Shown here one piece after another: positions 34,819 through 43,183 of a DNA stretch of 64,000 nt (the stretch's first letter is position 1; every line of letters begins with the position of its first letter). A program made the translations under genes and the position numbers. Under the pieces are notes generated by a model that was not told where the DNA came from, did no database searches, and worked only from the letters and a program-made list of their open reading frames with translations. Source of the stretch: Jiulongibacter sp966250325 (GTDB taxonomy: Bacteria > Bacteroidota > Bacteroidia > Cytophagales > Spirosomataceae); NCBI GenBank assembly GCA_966250325.1, contig CBINGY010000018.1, positions 1-64,000 of the forward strand, written 5' to 3'.

Positions 34819-35760
34819 ATGATAAAAAAGTATAAAAAACTGATTATTCCCGTAATTCTAACGCTTGTTGTCATCTGGCTGGGCTTCTCAGACAGTCTTG
34901 GAAACAAGTGGCTTTCCCGCTTTCCGTTTCTTACACCTGAAGTTTACCAGGTGAGTTTGATTATCCTTATGACCTGGATCGTCATCGTACTTATTCATAT
35001 CGGTAAAAGGCGAATTCTGCGGAAGTATGACCTCAGCGGTGAAGACAATCTCGTTTCCAGAAAAAAACATACGTTGATCCATCTCCTGGAAAAGGTGCTT
35101 GTTTTTGCCATTGTTCTTACCTCTGTGGGCCTCATTTTCATGTCGTTTGACAGCATCCGGGAGATCGGTGTGGGTATTTTTACCTCTGTAGGAGTACTAG
35201 GTATTATTGTAGGTTTATCTGCCCAAAAAATCGTGGGAGCCCTGCTTGCCGGTATTCAAATCGCCATTACCCAGCCTTTTCGTATCGAAGACGCCGTGGT
35301 GGTAGAAAACGAGTGGGGATGGATAGAAGAAATAAATCTTACATTCATTGTGGTGCGGCTTTGGGATAAACGAAGACTGGTTTTACCCACTACGTATTTT
35401 ATCGAAAAACCTTTTCAGAACTGGACCCGCACCACCGCCGATATCATTGGAAGCGTATTTCTCTACACCGATTACAAAGTGCCGCTGGATGCCCTGCGGA
35501 ATGAACTTACCCGACTCCTGGAAAGCAGCCCGCTCTGGGATAAAAAAGTGAATGTGCTGCAGGTGACCGATGCCAAAGAAACTACTCAGGAAATCAGGAT
35601 GCTGGTGAGTGCCCGTAACTCTCCCACCGCCTGGGATCTTCGCGTTTTTATCCGGGAAAAGATGATCGAATTCCTTCAGAGAAACTATCCGGAAAGTTTA
35701 CCGCAAACACGGATAATCCTCCATTCCGCATGGGCTGAAAAAAGCGATATCCCGGGATAA
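34819..35760 (+). CDS. MscS-family mechanosensitive channel
   Basis: 313 residues with about four membrane segments (about 9-23, 43-61, 89-108, 114-140). The pore-lining MscS segment is VGVLGIIVGLSAQKIVGALLAGI at about 125-147, described here by its ends VGVLGI and LLAGI, followed by ITQPFRIEDAVVV and the beta domain (WGWIEEINLTFIVVRLWDKRR, then LPTTYFIEKPFQNWTR). The C-terminal alpha/beta domain runs to residue 305. It releases solutes on osmotic downshock. Single gene; divergent from the secreted hypothetical gene. Confidence 0.9.
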   Translation: MIKKYKKLIIPVILTLVVIWLGFSDSLGNKWLSRFPFLTPEVYQVSLIILMTWIVIVLIHIGKRRILRKYDLSGEDNLVSRKKHTLIHLLEKVLVFAIVLTSVGLIFMSFDSIREIGVGIFTSVGVLGIIVGLSAQKIVGALLAGIQIAITQPFRIEDAVVVENEWGWIEEINLTFIVVRLWDKRRLVLPTTYFIEKPFQNWTRTTADIIGSVFLYTDYKVPLDALRNELTRLLESSPLWDKKVNVLQVTDAKETTQEIRMLVSARNSPTAWDLRVFIREKMIEFLQRNYPESLPQTRIILHSAWAEKSDIPG

Positions 35761-35864
35761 TTTCCTCATTTTCAACAGACTTATTGAAGAAAAGCGGGGG
35801 AGTAAACGTAGGGCTTTTGCATTCCATTCTTTTTGCTTAACTAGCAGAATTCTGTGGAATTCAA

Positions 35865-36149
35865 ATGAAACAACCCAAACCTCGCTGGTTTCGTCTTCTT
35901 CAGGCGGCCAGCTTTCTGCCTGTTTTGCTATGGCCTTTCTTTTTCACCGGAAGCTTCTTTCTTTTTGATAGCGGTGAAAGCCAAACCCGTTATATCATTT
36001 TTGCTCTCATGATCGGTTATCCCGTTCTGATTGTCCTGAACGCCCTGATCAGTGGCAAACTTTTTCATACGCACAAAAGAGTTTCTGTAGCTTTATTGCT
36101 CTGGCCACTGGCCTTCTTTCTGGCTTCTTTTATTCTCCTTATCGTCTGA
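35865..36149 (+). CDS. Small membrane protein, hypothetical
   Basis: 94 residues with three hydrophobic segments (about 11-31, 41-61 and 73-93) and short basic loops (KLFHTHKR). No family recognised. It ends five bases before the GH30 gene and probably shares its transcript. Confidence 0.65.
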   Translation: MKQPKPRWFRLLQAASFLPVLLWPFFFTGSFFLFDSGESQTRYIIFALMIGYPVLIVLNALISGKLFHTHKRVSVALLLWPLAFFLASFILLIV

Positions 36150-36154
36150 ATTTC

Positions 36155-37507
36155 ATGAAATACCTTGCCCTCGTCCCGCTCTTTCTACTTGGCCTTTCCT
36201 GTAGTCAAAAAACGGCTAAGGGTTACCTCACCCGCTTTGACGAATCCGCCAAATTTCAGGAAACATCCTTTCAGGCAAGTCAAACATCAGAGACCACCGC
36301 AGAAATCATCGATTTAAACGAGTCTGCCACCGATCAGCAGGCCGAGGGTTTTGGATTTGCTCTCACTCAAGGCTCTGCCCAGGCACTCATGCTCCTTTCT
36401 GATACCACGCGTGCGGCTCTTCTGCAGGAACTCTTTTCTACCCAAACAGGGCTTGGCATTTCCATGCTTCGGATCAGTATCGGTGCCTCAGATCTGAGTA
36501 ATTCGGTCTACACCTACGCCGATACAGAGAATGACACCGAACTTGCTCATTTTAAAGCGGCGGCTCCCGATGAGGAATTTCTTTTCCCGGTGCTCAAAGA
36601 AATTCTGGCCATCAATCCCGATGTCAAAATTATGGCTACACCCTGGACCGCCCCCATCTGGATGAAAGATAACAAGGCCTGGATCGGGGGAAAATTGCTC
36701 AAAGAGCACTATTCCACCTACAGCCGCTATTTGTTACGGTTTCTGGATTTAATGAACTCCAAAGGCATACCCGTCTGGGCACTAAGTATTCAAAACGAAC
36801 CCGAAAACCCACACAACGAACCCAGTATGGTCATGACCGCCGATGAGCAGTACGATTTCATTCAAAACTTTCTGGGTGCTGCCCTCAAAGAAAAATACGA
36901 CACCAAAATTCTGGCCTACGATCATAACTGCGATCACCCCGAATACCCCATACGAGTTCTGGAATCGGAGTATGCAGATGGGGCCGCCTTTCATTTGTAT
37001 GCCGGAGATATTTCGGCCATGGGGCTGGTTCGGCAAAAAAGCCGAAAGGACGTCTATTTTACCGAGCAATACACCTCTACCAAAGGGCAGTTTGGTGGCG
37101 ATCTGAACTGGCATCTCAAACATGTGGTACTGGGTTCCTTAAATCAGGGTTCCAGATCGGTGATCGAATGGAACCTGGCCACCGACAAAGAGTTTGGACC
37201 ACGAACAGCCGGCGGATGTACCGAGTGCCTGGGTGCCCTCACGATTCAGAATCAAAAGGAATTCAGCCGGAATGTGTCTTATTTCATTCTGGCTCATGTA
37301 AGCAAAGTAATTCAACCGGGAGCGGTTCGCCTGATTGCGGGTGATCCGTCCGTAATGACCGTTTTCAGAAATCCTGACCAGAGCACAGCCGCCATCATTC
37401 TCAATGAAACCGAAGAAGACAAACAATTCCATTTCCGGCAGGGAAGAAGCAATTACCCGGTAGAAATTCCAGCGAAATCGGTAATCAGCCTACTTCTACC
37501 TAAGTAG
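36155..37507 (+). CDS. GH30 family glycosidase, lipoprotein
   Basis: 450 residues, lipoprotein signal LLGLSC (Cys16). GH30 barrel: GFGFALTQGSAQALMLLS near 65-82 (the family's GfGgaftes region), ISMLRISIGASDLS, IMATPWTAPIWMKDN, the acid/base Glu in VWALSIQNEPEN and the nucleophile Glu in VYFTEQYTS, followed by SVIEWNLATD. A beta-sandwich C-terminus (VSYFILAHVSKVIQPGAVRL) completes it. The family includes glucosylceramidases, beta-1,6-glucanases and xylanases; the linkage here is not decided. Convergent with tatC, one base apart. Confidence 0.9.
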   Translation: MKYLALVPLFLLGLSCSQKTAKGYLTRFDESAKFQETSFQASQTSETTAEIIDLNESATDQQAEGFGFALTQGSAQALMLLSDTTRAALLQELFSTQTGLGISMLRISIGASDLSNSVYTYADTENDTELAHFKAAAPDEEFLFPVLKEILAINPDVKIMATPWTAPIWMKDNKAWIGGKLLKEHYSTYSRYLLRFLDLMNSKGIPVWALSIQNEPENPHNEPSMVMTADEQYDFIQNFLGAALKEKYDTKILAYDHNCDHPEYPIRVLESEYADGAAFHLYAGDISAMGLVRQKSRKDVYFTEQYTSTKGQFGGDLNWHLKHVVLGSLNQGSRSVIEWNLATDKEFGPRTAGGCTECLGALTIQNQKEFSRNVSYFILAHVSKVIQPGAVRLIAGDPSVMTVFRNPDQSTAAIILNETEEDKQFHFRQGRSNYPVEIPAKSVISLLLPK

Positions 37508-37508
37508 T

Positions 37509-38381
37509 TTATCCTTTTGCCTCTGCGGCTTCCAGTTTGCGTTTACGACGCTCCTCCCGTTTGGCTACCACGATACTCACCTCATACAGGAAATACAGCG
37601 GAATAGCCACCAAAACCTGCGAGATCATATCAGGCGAAGGGGTAATAATAGCCGCAACGATCAGCAGCACCACAATGGCGTGCTTGCGGTAGGTAGTCAG
37701 AAATTCAGCATTCACTACGCCAACTTTCGTGAGCACATAAATGGCCATGGGCATCTGGAAAGTAACCCCGCAGGCCAGTGTAAGCGTTGATAAAACGCCG
37801 ATATACGATTGGATATCAAACTGATTCTCAATAGTGGGATCAATCTGGAAATTCACCAGGAAATTGATGGCAAACGGTGCCACGATGTAATACCCAAACA
37901 AAATACCCAGGAAGAAAAGAAGAGTTACCACAAACACCGCTCCCCTGCTCGCTTTCTTTTCGGTAATCCTCAATCCCGGCTTTATAAATCGCCAGATTTC
38001 CCAGAAAACATAGGGAAAGGCCACCACCAAACCTCCAATAGCAGAGGCGGTGAGCTGCATCATAAATTGACCCGAAACCTCGCGACTCATGAGCGAAAAA
38101 TTCATTTTATCCACACACAAGCTGGTAATACCCAGAGCTGTGCCCACCTCGCACATCATCCGGTAGGTCCAGAAATCGGTTTTGGAGGGAGCCAGAATGA
38201 TGTGATTGAAGATCCAACCCATGGAAAACCAGGCCAGTATCATGAAAATCAGAATGGCCGCTACACTTCGGATCAAATGCCACCTGAGCTCTTCCAGGTG
38301 CTCAATAAAGGTCATCTCTTTTCCGTCGTCCAATCCTTCGGTATCGTCGTAATCTATTTCTTTGCTCTGATCTAATGGCAT
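37509..38381 (-). CDS. tatC: Twin-arginine translocase subunit TatC
   Basis: 290 residues, somewhat longer than E. coli TatC because of a charged C-terminus (AKREERRKRKLEAAEAKG). The signature EHLEELRWHLIRSVAAI near 26-42 and FPYVFWEIWRFIKPGLRITEKK near 122-143 are decisive; six membrane segments are seen. It binds RR signal peptides of folded proteins; a candidate substrate in this window is the mannonate-dehydratase-like protein at 59508-60875. tatA is not adjacent. An insertion of about 25 residues between TM1 and TM2 (periplasmic loop) fits Bacteroidota TatC. Confidence 0.94.
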   Translation of the reverse strand: MPLDQSKEIDYDDTEGLDDGKEMTFIEHLEELRWHLIRSVAAILIFMILAWFSMGWIFNHIILAPSKTDFWTYRMMCEVGTALGITSLCVDKMNFSLMSREVSGQFMMQLTASAIGGLVVAFPYVFWEIWRFIKPGLRITEKKASRGAVFVVTLLFFLGILFGYYIVAPFAINFLVNFQIDPTIENQFDIQSYIGVLSTLTLACGVTFQMPMAIYVLTKVGVVNAEFLTTYRKHAIVVLLIVAAIITPSPDMISQVLVAIPLYFLYEVSIVVAKREERRKRKLEAAEAKG

Positions 38382-38415
38382 CTTTCTGTCTGTAAAACGG
38401 GGGCTAAATTAAAAC

Positions 38416-38453
38416 AAAAAACCTTGTCATAAGGAGTATGACAAGGTTTTAAA
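38416..38453 (-). terminator. Terminator between glyA and tatC
   Basis: AAAACCTTGTCATA and TATGACAAGGTTTT pair perfectly over 14 bases around a five-base loop (AGGAG). On - the stem ends in a run of T, suited to stop glyA transcription before tatC. Confidence 0.75.
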
Positions 38454-38469
38454 CACATTTAAATTCTTC

Positions 38470-39756
38470 TTATTGAAAAAGCGGATAGTTCTGCATCCAC
38501 TCGTTGATCTCATTTCTTACCGAACCTATCACCGCTTCATTGTCATTATTGACAAGCACCTTATCCACCAGCTCCACAATTCGTACAAAATCTACCTCTT
38601 TCAGTCCGCGGGTGGTCATCGCTGCCGCTCCCACACGCATGCCGCTGGTAGTCATAGCGGTGGCGGTGTCAAACGGTACCATGTTTTTGTTTACCGTGAT
38701 ATCTGCTTTGATCAGCGTATCTTCTGCCAGTTTGCCGGTAAGTCCTTTCGGTCTCAGGTCAATCAGAGCCAGGTGGTTGTCGGTTCCGTCAGAAATTACT
38801 TTATAGCCTTTTTTCACAAACTCAGCCGCCATCACAGCCGCATTTTTCTGAACCTGTTTGGCATAATCGGTAAACTGATCGGTAAGGGCTTCACCAAAAG
38901 CCACCGCCTTGGCTGCAATGATATGCTCCAGCGGCCCGCCTTGCGTACCCGGGAAAACGCCCGAATCAAGCAATGAAGACATGGTTCGTATTTTTCCTTT
39001 TGCCGTGGCAATGCCGTACGGATTCTCGAAGTCATTCCGCATCATAATTACGCCACCCCGTGTTCCACGCAGGGTTTTATGCGTAGTGGTGGTAACAATA
39101 TGACAATGATCAAACGGATCATTCAACAAACCTTTGGCGATCAGACCTGCCGGGTGCGAGATATCTGCCAGTAATACCGCTCCTACCTTATCTGCGATAA
39201 AACGAAGACGGGCATAATCCCAGTCTCTGGAATAGGCCGAAGCTCCGCAGATGATCAGACGCGGCTTCTCTGCCACAGCTTTCTCTTCTACTTTGTCCCA
39301 GTCGATCAGACCGGTTTCTTTTTCTACCCCATAAAAATGAGGCTCGAAATATTTACCGGAGATATTGACCCGCGACCCGTGCGAAAGATGACCGCCATGC
39401 GACAGGTCAAAACCCAGAATTTTATCGCCGGGATTCAGACAAGCGAGAAAAACGGCGGTATTGGCCTGTGCACCCGAGTGCGGCTGCACGTTGGCCCAGG
39501 TTAAACCAAACAATTCTTTCAGACGGTCAATGGCCAGCTGCTCCACTTCATCCACCACCTCACAGCCGCCGTAATAGCGTTTTCCGGGAAGTCCCTCGGC
39601 ATATTTATTGGTTAACACACTGCCCGCTGCCTCCATCACCTGGGGTGAAACGAAGTTTTCGGAAGCAATTAACTCGATACCATGAAGCTGCCGCTTATGC
39701 TCTTTCTGAATGAGGTCAAAAACCGCAGTGTCTCTTGAAATTGAAGTAGCCATCAA
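38470..39756 (-). CDS. glyA: Serine hydroxymethyltransferase
   Basis: 428 residues. Motifs: LIASENFVSPQVMEAAGSVL near 28-47, YAEGLPGKRYYGGCEVVDEV, the folate/PLP regions LGFDLSHGGHLSHG and ADISHPAGLIA, and the Schiff-base Lys in TTTTHKTLRGTRGG. It converts serine and tetrahydrofolate to glycine and methylene-THF. A -7 box TATTTTTG lies on - at 39787-39794 and a strong terminator follows, so it is a single-gene unit. ATG at 39756 or 39753 (both in frame). Confidence 0.96.
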   Translation of the reverse strand: MMATSISRDTAVFDLIQKEHKRQLHGIELIASENFVSPQVMEAAGSVLTNKYAEGLPGKRYYGGCEVVDEVEQLAIDRLKELFGLTWANVQPHSGAQANTAVFLACLNPGDKILGFDLSHGGHLSHGSRVNISGKYFEPHFYGVEKETGLIDWDKVEEKAVAEKPRLIICGASAYSRDWDYARLRFIADKVGAVLLADISHPAGLIAKGLLNDPFDHCHIVTTTTHKTLRGTRGGVIMMRNDFENPYGIATAKGKIRTMSSLLDSGVFPGTQGGPLEHIIAAKAVAFGEALTDQFTDYAKQVQKNAAVMAAEFVKKGYKVISDGTDNHLALIDLRPKGLTGKLAEDTLIKADITVNKNMVPFDTATAMTTSGMRVGAAAMTTRGLKEVDFVRIVELVDKVLVNNDNEAVIGSVRNEINEWMQNYPLFQ

Positions 39757-39786
39757 AACGAATTTGTTTGGTTTTAAAAAGATTCA

Positions 39787-39794
39787 CAAAAATA
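39787..39794 (-). promoter_or_regulatory. -7 box for glyA
   Basis: On - the sequence is TATTTTTG, an exact TAnnTTTG match, 30 bases before the glyA start. Confidence 0.5.
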
Positions 39795-39861
39795 CGTCAT
39801 GAATTAGAATAATCTAATCCAGTTGTTCTTAAAAGACAGTATTGCTCAAAAAAATACAATT

Positions 39862-40383
39862 CTACTCTACCGCATCGGCCTCGTCCATCGCCGCCATTTG
39901 AGCCGCGGTCACCTCATTCAGGGGCTTGAAATTCCCTCTGCTCAGTTTCTGATCGGGTGTCTCCTCATAGGCAAACACATCCAGAATTTTGGTGGCGTTG
40001 ATATCCGAAATGAGGTAATCTTCGGTACGTCCCAGGCGTTCTTCGAGCGACTCATACGCATGCTTCACATTCAACGCATTGATGAGCATGGTGACGGCCG
40101 TTTTTTTCTCCTGTTTCGTTTTTTCATCGTAGATGATGTACTGCACCCGGCATTTAAACCAGATATCGGCCCCGTTGTCCTGCATGAAGACCTCGGCCAA
40201 TTTCATTTTATTGATGGCATGCAGCTCAAACGCAGGCTTGGCACCGGCAAAATAATCGTAGGCACGGGCCTCGGCATCGGTGTAAGAAACGGCGTCAAAA
40301 AGATACGCCTCGGTGATGCTCTTCACCCGATCTTCCTCCATTACTTCCTGAAACTTGATCTTTACCTGATACCAACTGGTCAT
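39862..40383 (-). CDS. DUF4494 family protein
   Basis: 173 residues, soluble. The family is recognised from MTSWYQVKIKFQEVMEEDRV, KSITEAYLFDAVSYTDAEAR and EVFMQDNGADIWFKCRVQYI, followed by KKTAVTMLINALNVKHAYES. Small Bacteroidota-specific proteins of unknown function. A good -7 box TACCTTTG lies on - at 40420-40427, giving a leader of about 30 bases. It marks the first conserved chromosomal gene beyond the end of array B. Confidence 0.85.
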   Translation of the reverse strand: MTSWYQVKIKFQEVMEEDRVKSITEAYLFDAVSYTDAEARAYDYFAGAKPAFELHAINKMKLAEVFMQDNGADIWFKCRVQYIIYDEKTKQEKKTAVTMLINALNVKHAYESLEERLGRTEDYLISDINATKILDVFAYEETPDQKLSRGNFKPLNEVTAAQMAAMDEADAVE

Positions 40384-40510
40384 TTTTTATGCGGTTTTAC
40401 TGTCCTGAAATCGAAGCCGCAAAGGTAGTTTTTTTGAGATTGATTGGGGGATTTTTTTTGGGAAAACTGAGGGGGACTCGTGGTGTAACCCTCCTGAAAA
40501 TGTAAGACTC
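40384..40510. other. Boundary between DUF4494 and array B
   Basis: It contains the DUF4494 promoter (TACCTTTG on -, 40420-40427) and an AT-rich stretch. An open frame across this stretch (40397-40675 on -) looks unlike a real protein and crosses a cassette end. No gene is supported. Confidence 0.5.
40420..40427 (-). promoter_or_regulatory. -7 box for the DUF4494 gene
   Basis: On - it reads TACCTTTG, an exact match to TAnnTTTG, 36 bases before the start codon at 40383. Confidence 0.55.
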
Positions 40511-40621
40511 GTTAATCCTTAAGGCGTCAAGTTCATAAAAGTAACGACGTTTAGTTGTACGGGTTGGTTTTGGCATTTTCATTGGCGTTTCATGTTCAAA
40601 ATGACATAAAAGTGTTAGGAT

Positions 40622-40746
40622 TAACGTTCCGACACTATGCCAGTAGCCCTTTTTGCGGGCTTTGTCAGTGTCCAAAAGTACAATTTTTCTGCGGGGTACG
40701 CTGTTTAATTTGCTCCTTCATAGGATATTGGGCATAGGTGCTGTTA
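40622..40746 (-). repeat. attC-like spacer 16, last full spacer of array B (125 bp)
   Basis: Read on -, it starts TAACAGC (40746 downwards) and ends GGAACGTTA (40622). The arms GCACCTATGCC and GGCATAGTGTC pair with one bulge. It keeps the 125-bp length of the class although the arms are shorter. The next chromosomal gene, DUF4494, follows. Confidence 0.6.
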
Positions 40747-40761
40747 GCTATAGACTTTCAT

Positions 40762-41256
40762 TTATTTCAATCTGACAAGAGTTAAAGTTTTTGTCAAATC
40801 TTCATGTTCTTTCAATGAAACGACGCTAAATCTTTCTACTAGTTTATGGGAATTAAAAATTTCAAGAATTAATTCAGTCCTAGTTTCTATAATTTTAGTT
40901 AGAAACCAGTCTTTAGCTTCTATTACATGCATAAATGTGGGTTCATTGCAAAGATTCCCAGATGAAAGTACAAATCTGTCTTTTTTATAAAAAGTCCAGT
41001 TTACAGGAGAGCAAACTCTCTGTTTAGGAAATTTGTGATTGAAGTTAACGAACTTTAAAGTGTCCGATTTAAAATATGAACTGTCTTTATTATCATGAAT
41101 CCATGGATTTGAATCAGAATGAAAAACATGCCTTTCATTCTGCTCTATACTTTTCTTGAAAGCCTTAATCAATTCTTTTTTCGTCGGTGGGAAGGATTGT
41201 CCAGACGAAAAGTAAGTGAGAAATAGTATAAAGGATATTAAAGTAACTTCTCTCAT
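40762..41256 (-). CDS. Secreted hypothetical protein, cassette gene
   Basis: 164 residues with a signal peptide (REVTLISFILFLTYFSSGQS). The mature part is mixed alpha/beta with two Cys (KQRVCSPVNW near 80 and SSGNLCNEPTF near 102) that could form a disulfide. No family recognised. The unit starts GTTACCTATA and ends TATAGCTAAC, pairing with one mismatch. AT-rich codon use. Probably periplasmic; function unknown. Confidence 0.7.
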   Translation of the reverse strand: MREVTLISFILFLTYFSSGQSFPPTKKELIKAFKKSIEQNERHVFHSDSNPWIHDNKDSSYFKSDTLKFVNFNHKFPKQRVCSPVNWTFYKKDRFVLSSGNLCNEPTFMHVIEAKDWFLTKIIETRTELILEIFNSHKLVERFSVVSLKEHEDLTKTLTLVRLK

Positions 41257-41282
41257 TCCGAGATTTTTTCAAAGCTTATAGG

Positions 41283-41421
41283 TAACGTTTTGCCGCTTTG
41301 CGAAGGCGGGGATTTTTAGCACTAAACTTCATTAGATGCATAATCCCGATAGCTATCGGGAGAATTTAGCACTTCACTGTCATAGAAGCACGAAACACCC
41401 GCTTTTGCAAAACGGCTGTTA
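41283..41421 (-). repeat. attC-like spacer 8 of array B (139 bp, contains TCCCGATAGCTATCGGGA)
   Basis: Read on -, TAACAGCCGTTTTGC opens it and GCGGCAAAACGTTA closes it. The palindrome TCCCGATAGCTATCGGGA lies at 41344-41361. Compared on the reverse strand it is nearly identical to spacer 6 (4621-4759): I count four differences in 139 positions. The two copies are in inverted orientation about 36.7 kb apart. Confidence 0.8.
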
Positions 41422-41451
41422 GCTGCTGTGCTTCTTTCTGTCCGTTCCATT

Positions 41452-42414
41452 TTAGCTGTCAAACAATTTGGTTTGTTTATCCTCTTTTTCAGTAATGAGG
41501 ATTTGAATGTATTTTATTCTTGGTCGCTTCTCATTAAAATTTCCGTCTTTGTCTAACCTGTCAACAAAACCTTTTAAAAGGCAATTTGAAAATAATGCAC
41601 TTTTATGCTCTTTTATATTTCCACTATCAGGGTAACACGTTAGTATATGTCCTTCATAAAGAAATCCGATTGTATTTGATTTTTCATTTCCCCGTGTCGT
41701 ATGACCAGTCAGTTCAACATAGTCGTTGTGCTTTAAGTCAGGGAATAAAATTTCATCTTCTTCTTTGGCACGAACAAAAATTGGTTTGTAATTAAAAGTG
41801 ATTTTCTCTTCGTCTGGTTTTTCATCGGAAACGCCAATGATTAATTCTCGTTCTTCTTCTACAAGTTGTGCGATTTTTGTAAAAATTGTTTCAGGACAGT
41901 TTGCATACAACTCAAGTATTTCAGGTTCTAACCAAATTATCTCTCCGTTGTCGTTCTCAATTCCAACAAGCTGATTGTTGTCTGCAAATTTTACTTTATC
42001 AAATTTTCGTTTTGTCAAAGTTCCCAAATGTTTTGCAAGTCTTATAACGCTAACAATTCCGTGAAATGCTTTAGAAAATAGCTTTTTGAAGCTAACATCC
42101 TTAAAGTCATTCTTGGCAATTTCTCCTAAAGCACTTCCAGCATATTTACCAATAGCCCAAGCAGCAACAGTCTTTGCTAAAATAATGTCAATGTTGTCGG
42201 GAATTTGTGTCCACCAACTTCCTTTTTTTACTCTAACAGGAATTTCAAATTCAATGTTTTTGATTTGAGGGAACTCTTGATAAAGGAAATAACGAACAAG
42301 CTCGTCCAGACCAATTAAAGTTTGTCCCGCTTTTTTAGCGTCAAGATAGCCGTCCTTTACGAGGTCGCCTTCGTAAACAACGTAGGCTAAAATTTTGTCA
42401 TCGGTTTCTTCCAT
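41452..42414 (-). CDS. Hypothetical protein, cassette gene
   Basis: 320 residues, no signal peptide. The N-terminal 70 residues are predicted strand-helix-strand (ILAYVVYEGDLVKDGYLDAK, then LIGLDELVRYFLYQEFPQIK). About 75-140 is a hydrophobic or amphipathic helical stretch (IILAKTVAAWAIGKYAGSAL) that could contact a membrane. The C-terminal 100 residues are polar strands with Gly-Tyr turns (DYVELTGHTTRGNEKSNTIG, then YEGHILTCYPDSG). I do not recognise the family. The unit ends match over 13 of 14 bases (GTTAGCTGCTATGC and complement of GTTAGCTGCTGTGC). The size and three-part layout suggest a multidomain protein and not a simple enzyme. Confidence 0.72.
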   Translation of the reverse strand: MEETDDKILAYVVYEGDLVKDGYLDAKKAGQTLIGLDELVRYFLYQEFPQIKNIEFEIPVRVKKGSWWTQIPDNIDIILAKTVAAWAIGKYAGSALGEIAKNDFKDVSFKKLFSKAFHGIVSVIRLAKHLGTLTKRKFDKVKFADNNQLVGIENDNGEIIWLEPEILELYANCPETIFTKIAQLVEEERELIIGVSDEKPDEEKITFNYKPIFVRAKEEDEILFPDLKHNDYVELTGHTTRGNEKSNTIGFLYEGHILTCYPDSGNIKEHKSALFSNCLLKGFVDRLDKDGNFNEKRPRIKYIQILITEKEDKQTKLFDS

Positions 42415-42479
42415 ATTTTATTTTGTTCCTGTCAAAACCATATTTGTTGTTGTTGGGAGAAGTTACGAAGCATAGCAGC

Positions 42480-42605
42480 TAACGGTCTAGTATAAGAATA
42501 GTAGCGGATTTTCACGCACTAACTTTTCGGTTAAACACAGACCATTTTTATATTTGCTTACTTTCGTTTTAGCGACTAAACCGCTATTATTTTTATACAT
42601 TGTTG
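42480..42605 (-). repeat. attC-like spacer 9 of array B (126 bp)
   Basis: Forward it runs from TAAC 42480-42483 to GTTG 42602-42605. The arms GTATAAGAATAGTAGCGG and CCGCTATTATTTTTATAC pair over 18 positions with two A-C type mismatches. The DUF2971 gene's stop codon lies inside its outer part (42593-42595). Here the core triplet is GTT followed by G in place of A. Confidence 0.7.
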
Positions 42606-43183
42606 GCAAACGTTTTTTTATTCATATTGGGTATTCCGTCAATGTGTTCATAATCAAAAATTACTATCTTCAATTCATTGCAAACCGCAATTATTTTTTT
42701 TCTATATTCACTTTTCAAAGATGGACCAACGGTTATGTTTTTTATATCACATACATTAAAATTCACAAAAGTTTCAGCCGTATTAAAAATTCCTCTCCAC
42801 TCTTTTTCGTGTTTAAATTCGGTGCTTTTTGAGAAACAATTACCTTTTTTTAAGTTGTCAAAAAGTTCATTTTCTGATTCAGTATACTCAATTTGTTTAA
42901 GGTTTTCGAATGGTTTGTCCTTGATGTTTAATTCTAATTCTATCATTATACCACTATACCAACAGGCGTAATAAGACCATAATAAACGACTATCTCCATT
43001 TTCAGTTAGTGACAATGATTTTAAATTTGAAAAATTAGAAATCTTTTTTTGGAAAGCATCAAATGGGTCTCCAAAATGATTAATAGTAGATAAATAAAAC
43101 CTTTGATTTGTAATTATATCTAATGCAAATTTTAATTGGTCATCATTAATAATGGGACGATATTTATAAAATTTCTTAATCAT
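42593..43183 (-). CDS. DUF2971 protein, third gene of a three-gene cassette
   Basis: 196 residues. DUF2971 is recognised from FYKYRPIINDDQL at the start, RFYLSTINHFGDPFDAF near 28-44, LLWSYYACWYSGIMIELELN near 67-86 and the later FKHEKEWRGIFNT near 121-133. The family is uncharacterised but common in defence-type islands. It starts eight bases inside the end of the membrane-protein gene, so the two are coupled. The stop lies in the spacer arm. No signal peptide. Role in the three-gene module unknown. Confidence 0.78.
   Translation of the reverse strand: MIKKFYKYRPIINDDQLKFALDIITNQRFYLSTINHFGDPFDAFQKKISNFSNLKSLSLTENGDSRLLWSYYACWYSGIMIELELNIKDKPFENLKQIEYTESENELFDNLKKGNCFSKSTEFKHEKEWRGIFNTAETFVNFNVCDIKNITVGPSLKSEYRKKIIAVCNELKIVIFDYEHIDGIPNMNKKTFANNV

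Noticed and set aside
39823..40428. Open frame on + (201 codons) across DUF4494
   Set aside because: It mirrors the DUF4494 gene, which has family motifs and its own promoter box.
40397..40675. Open frame on - (92 codons) between DUF4494 and array B
   Set aside because: It crosses a cassette end and part of spacer 16 and covers the DUF4494 promoter; composition is not protein-like.
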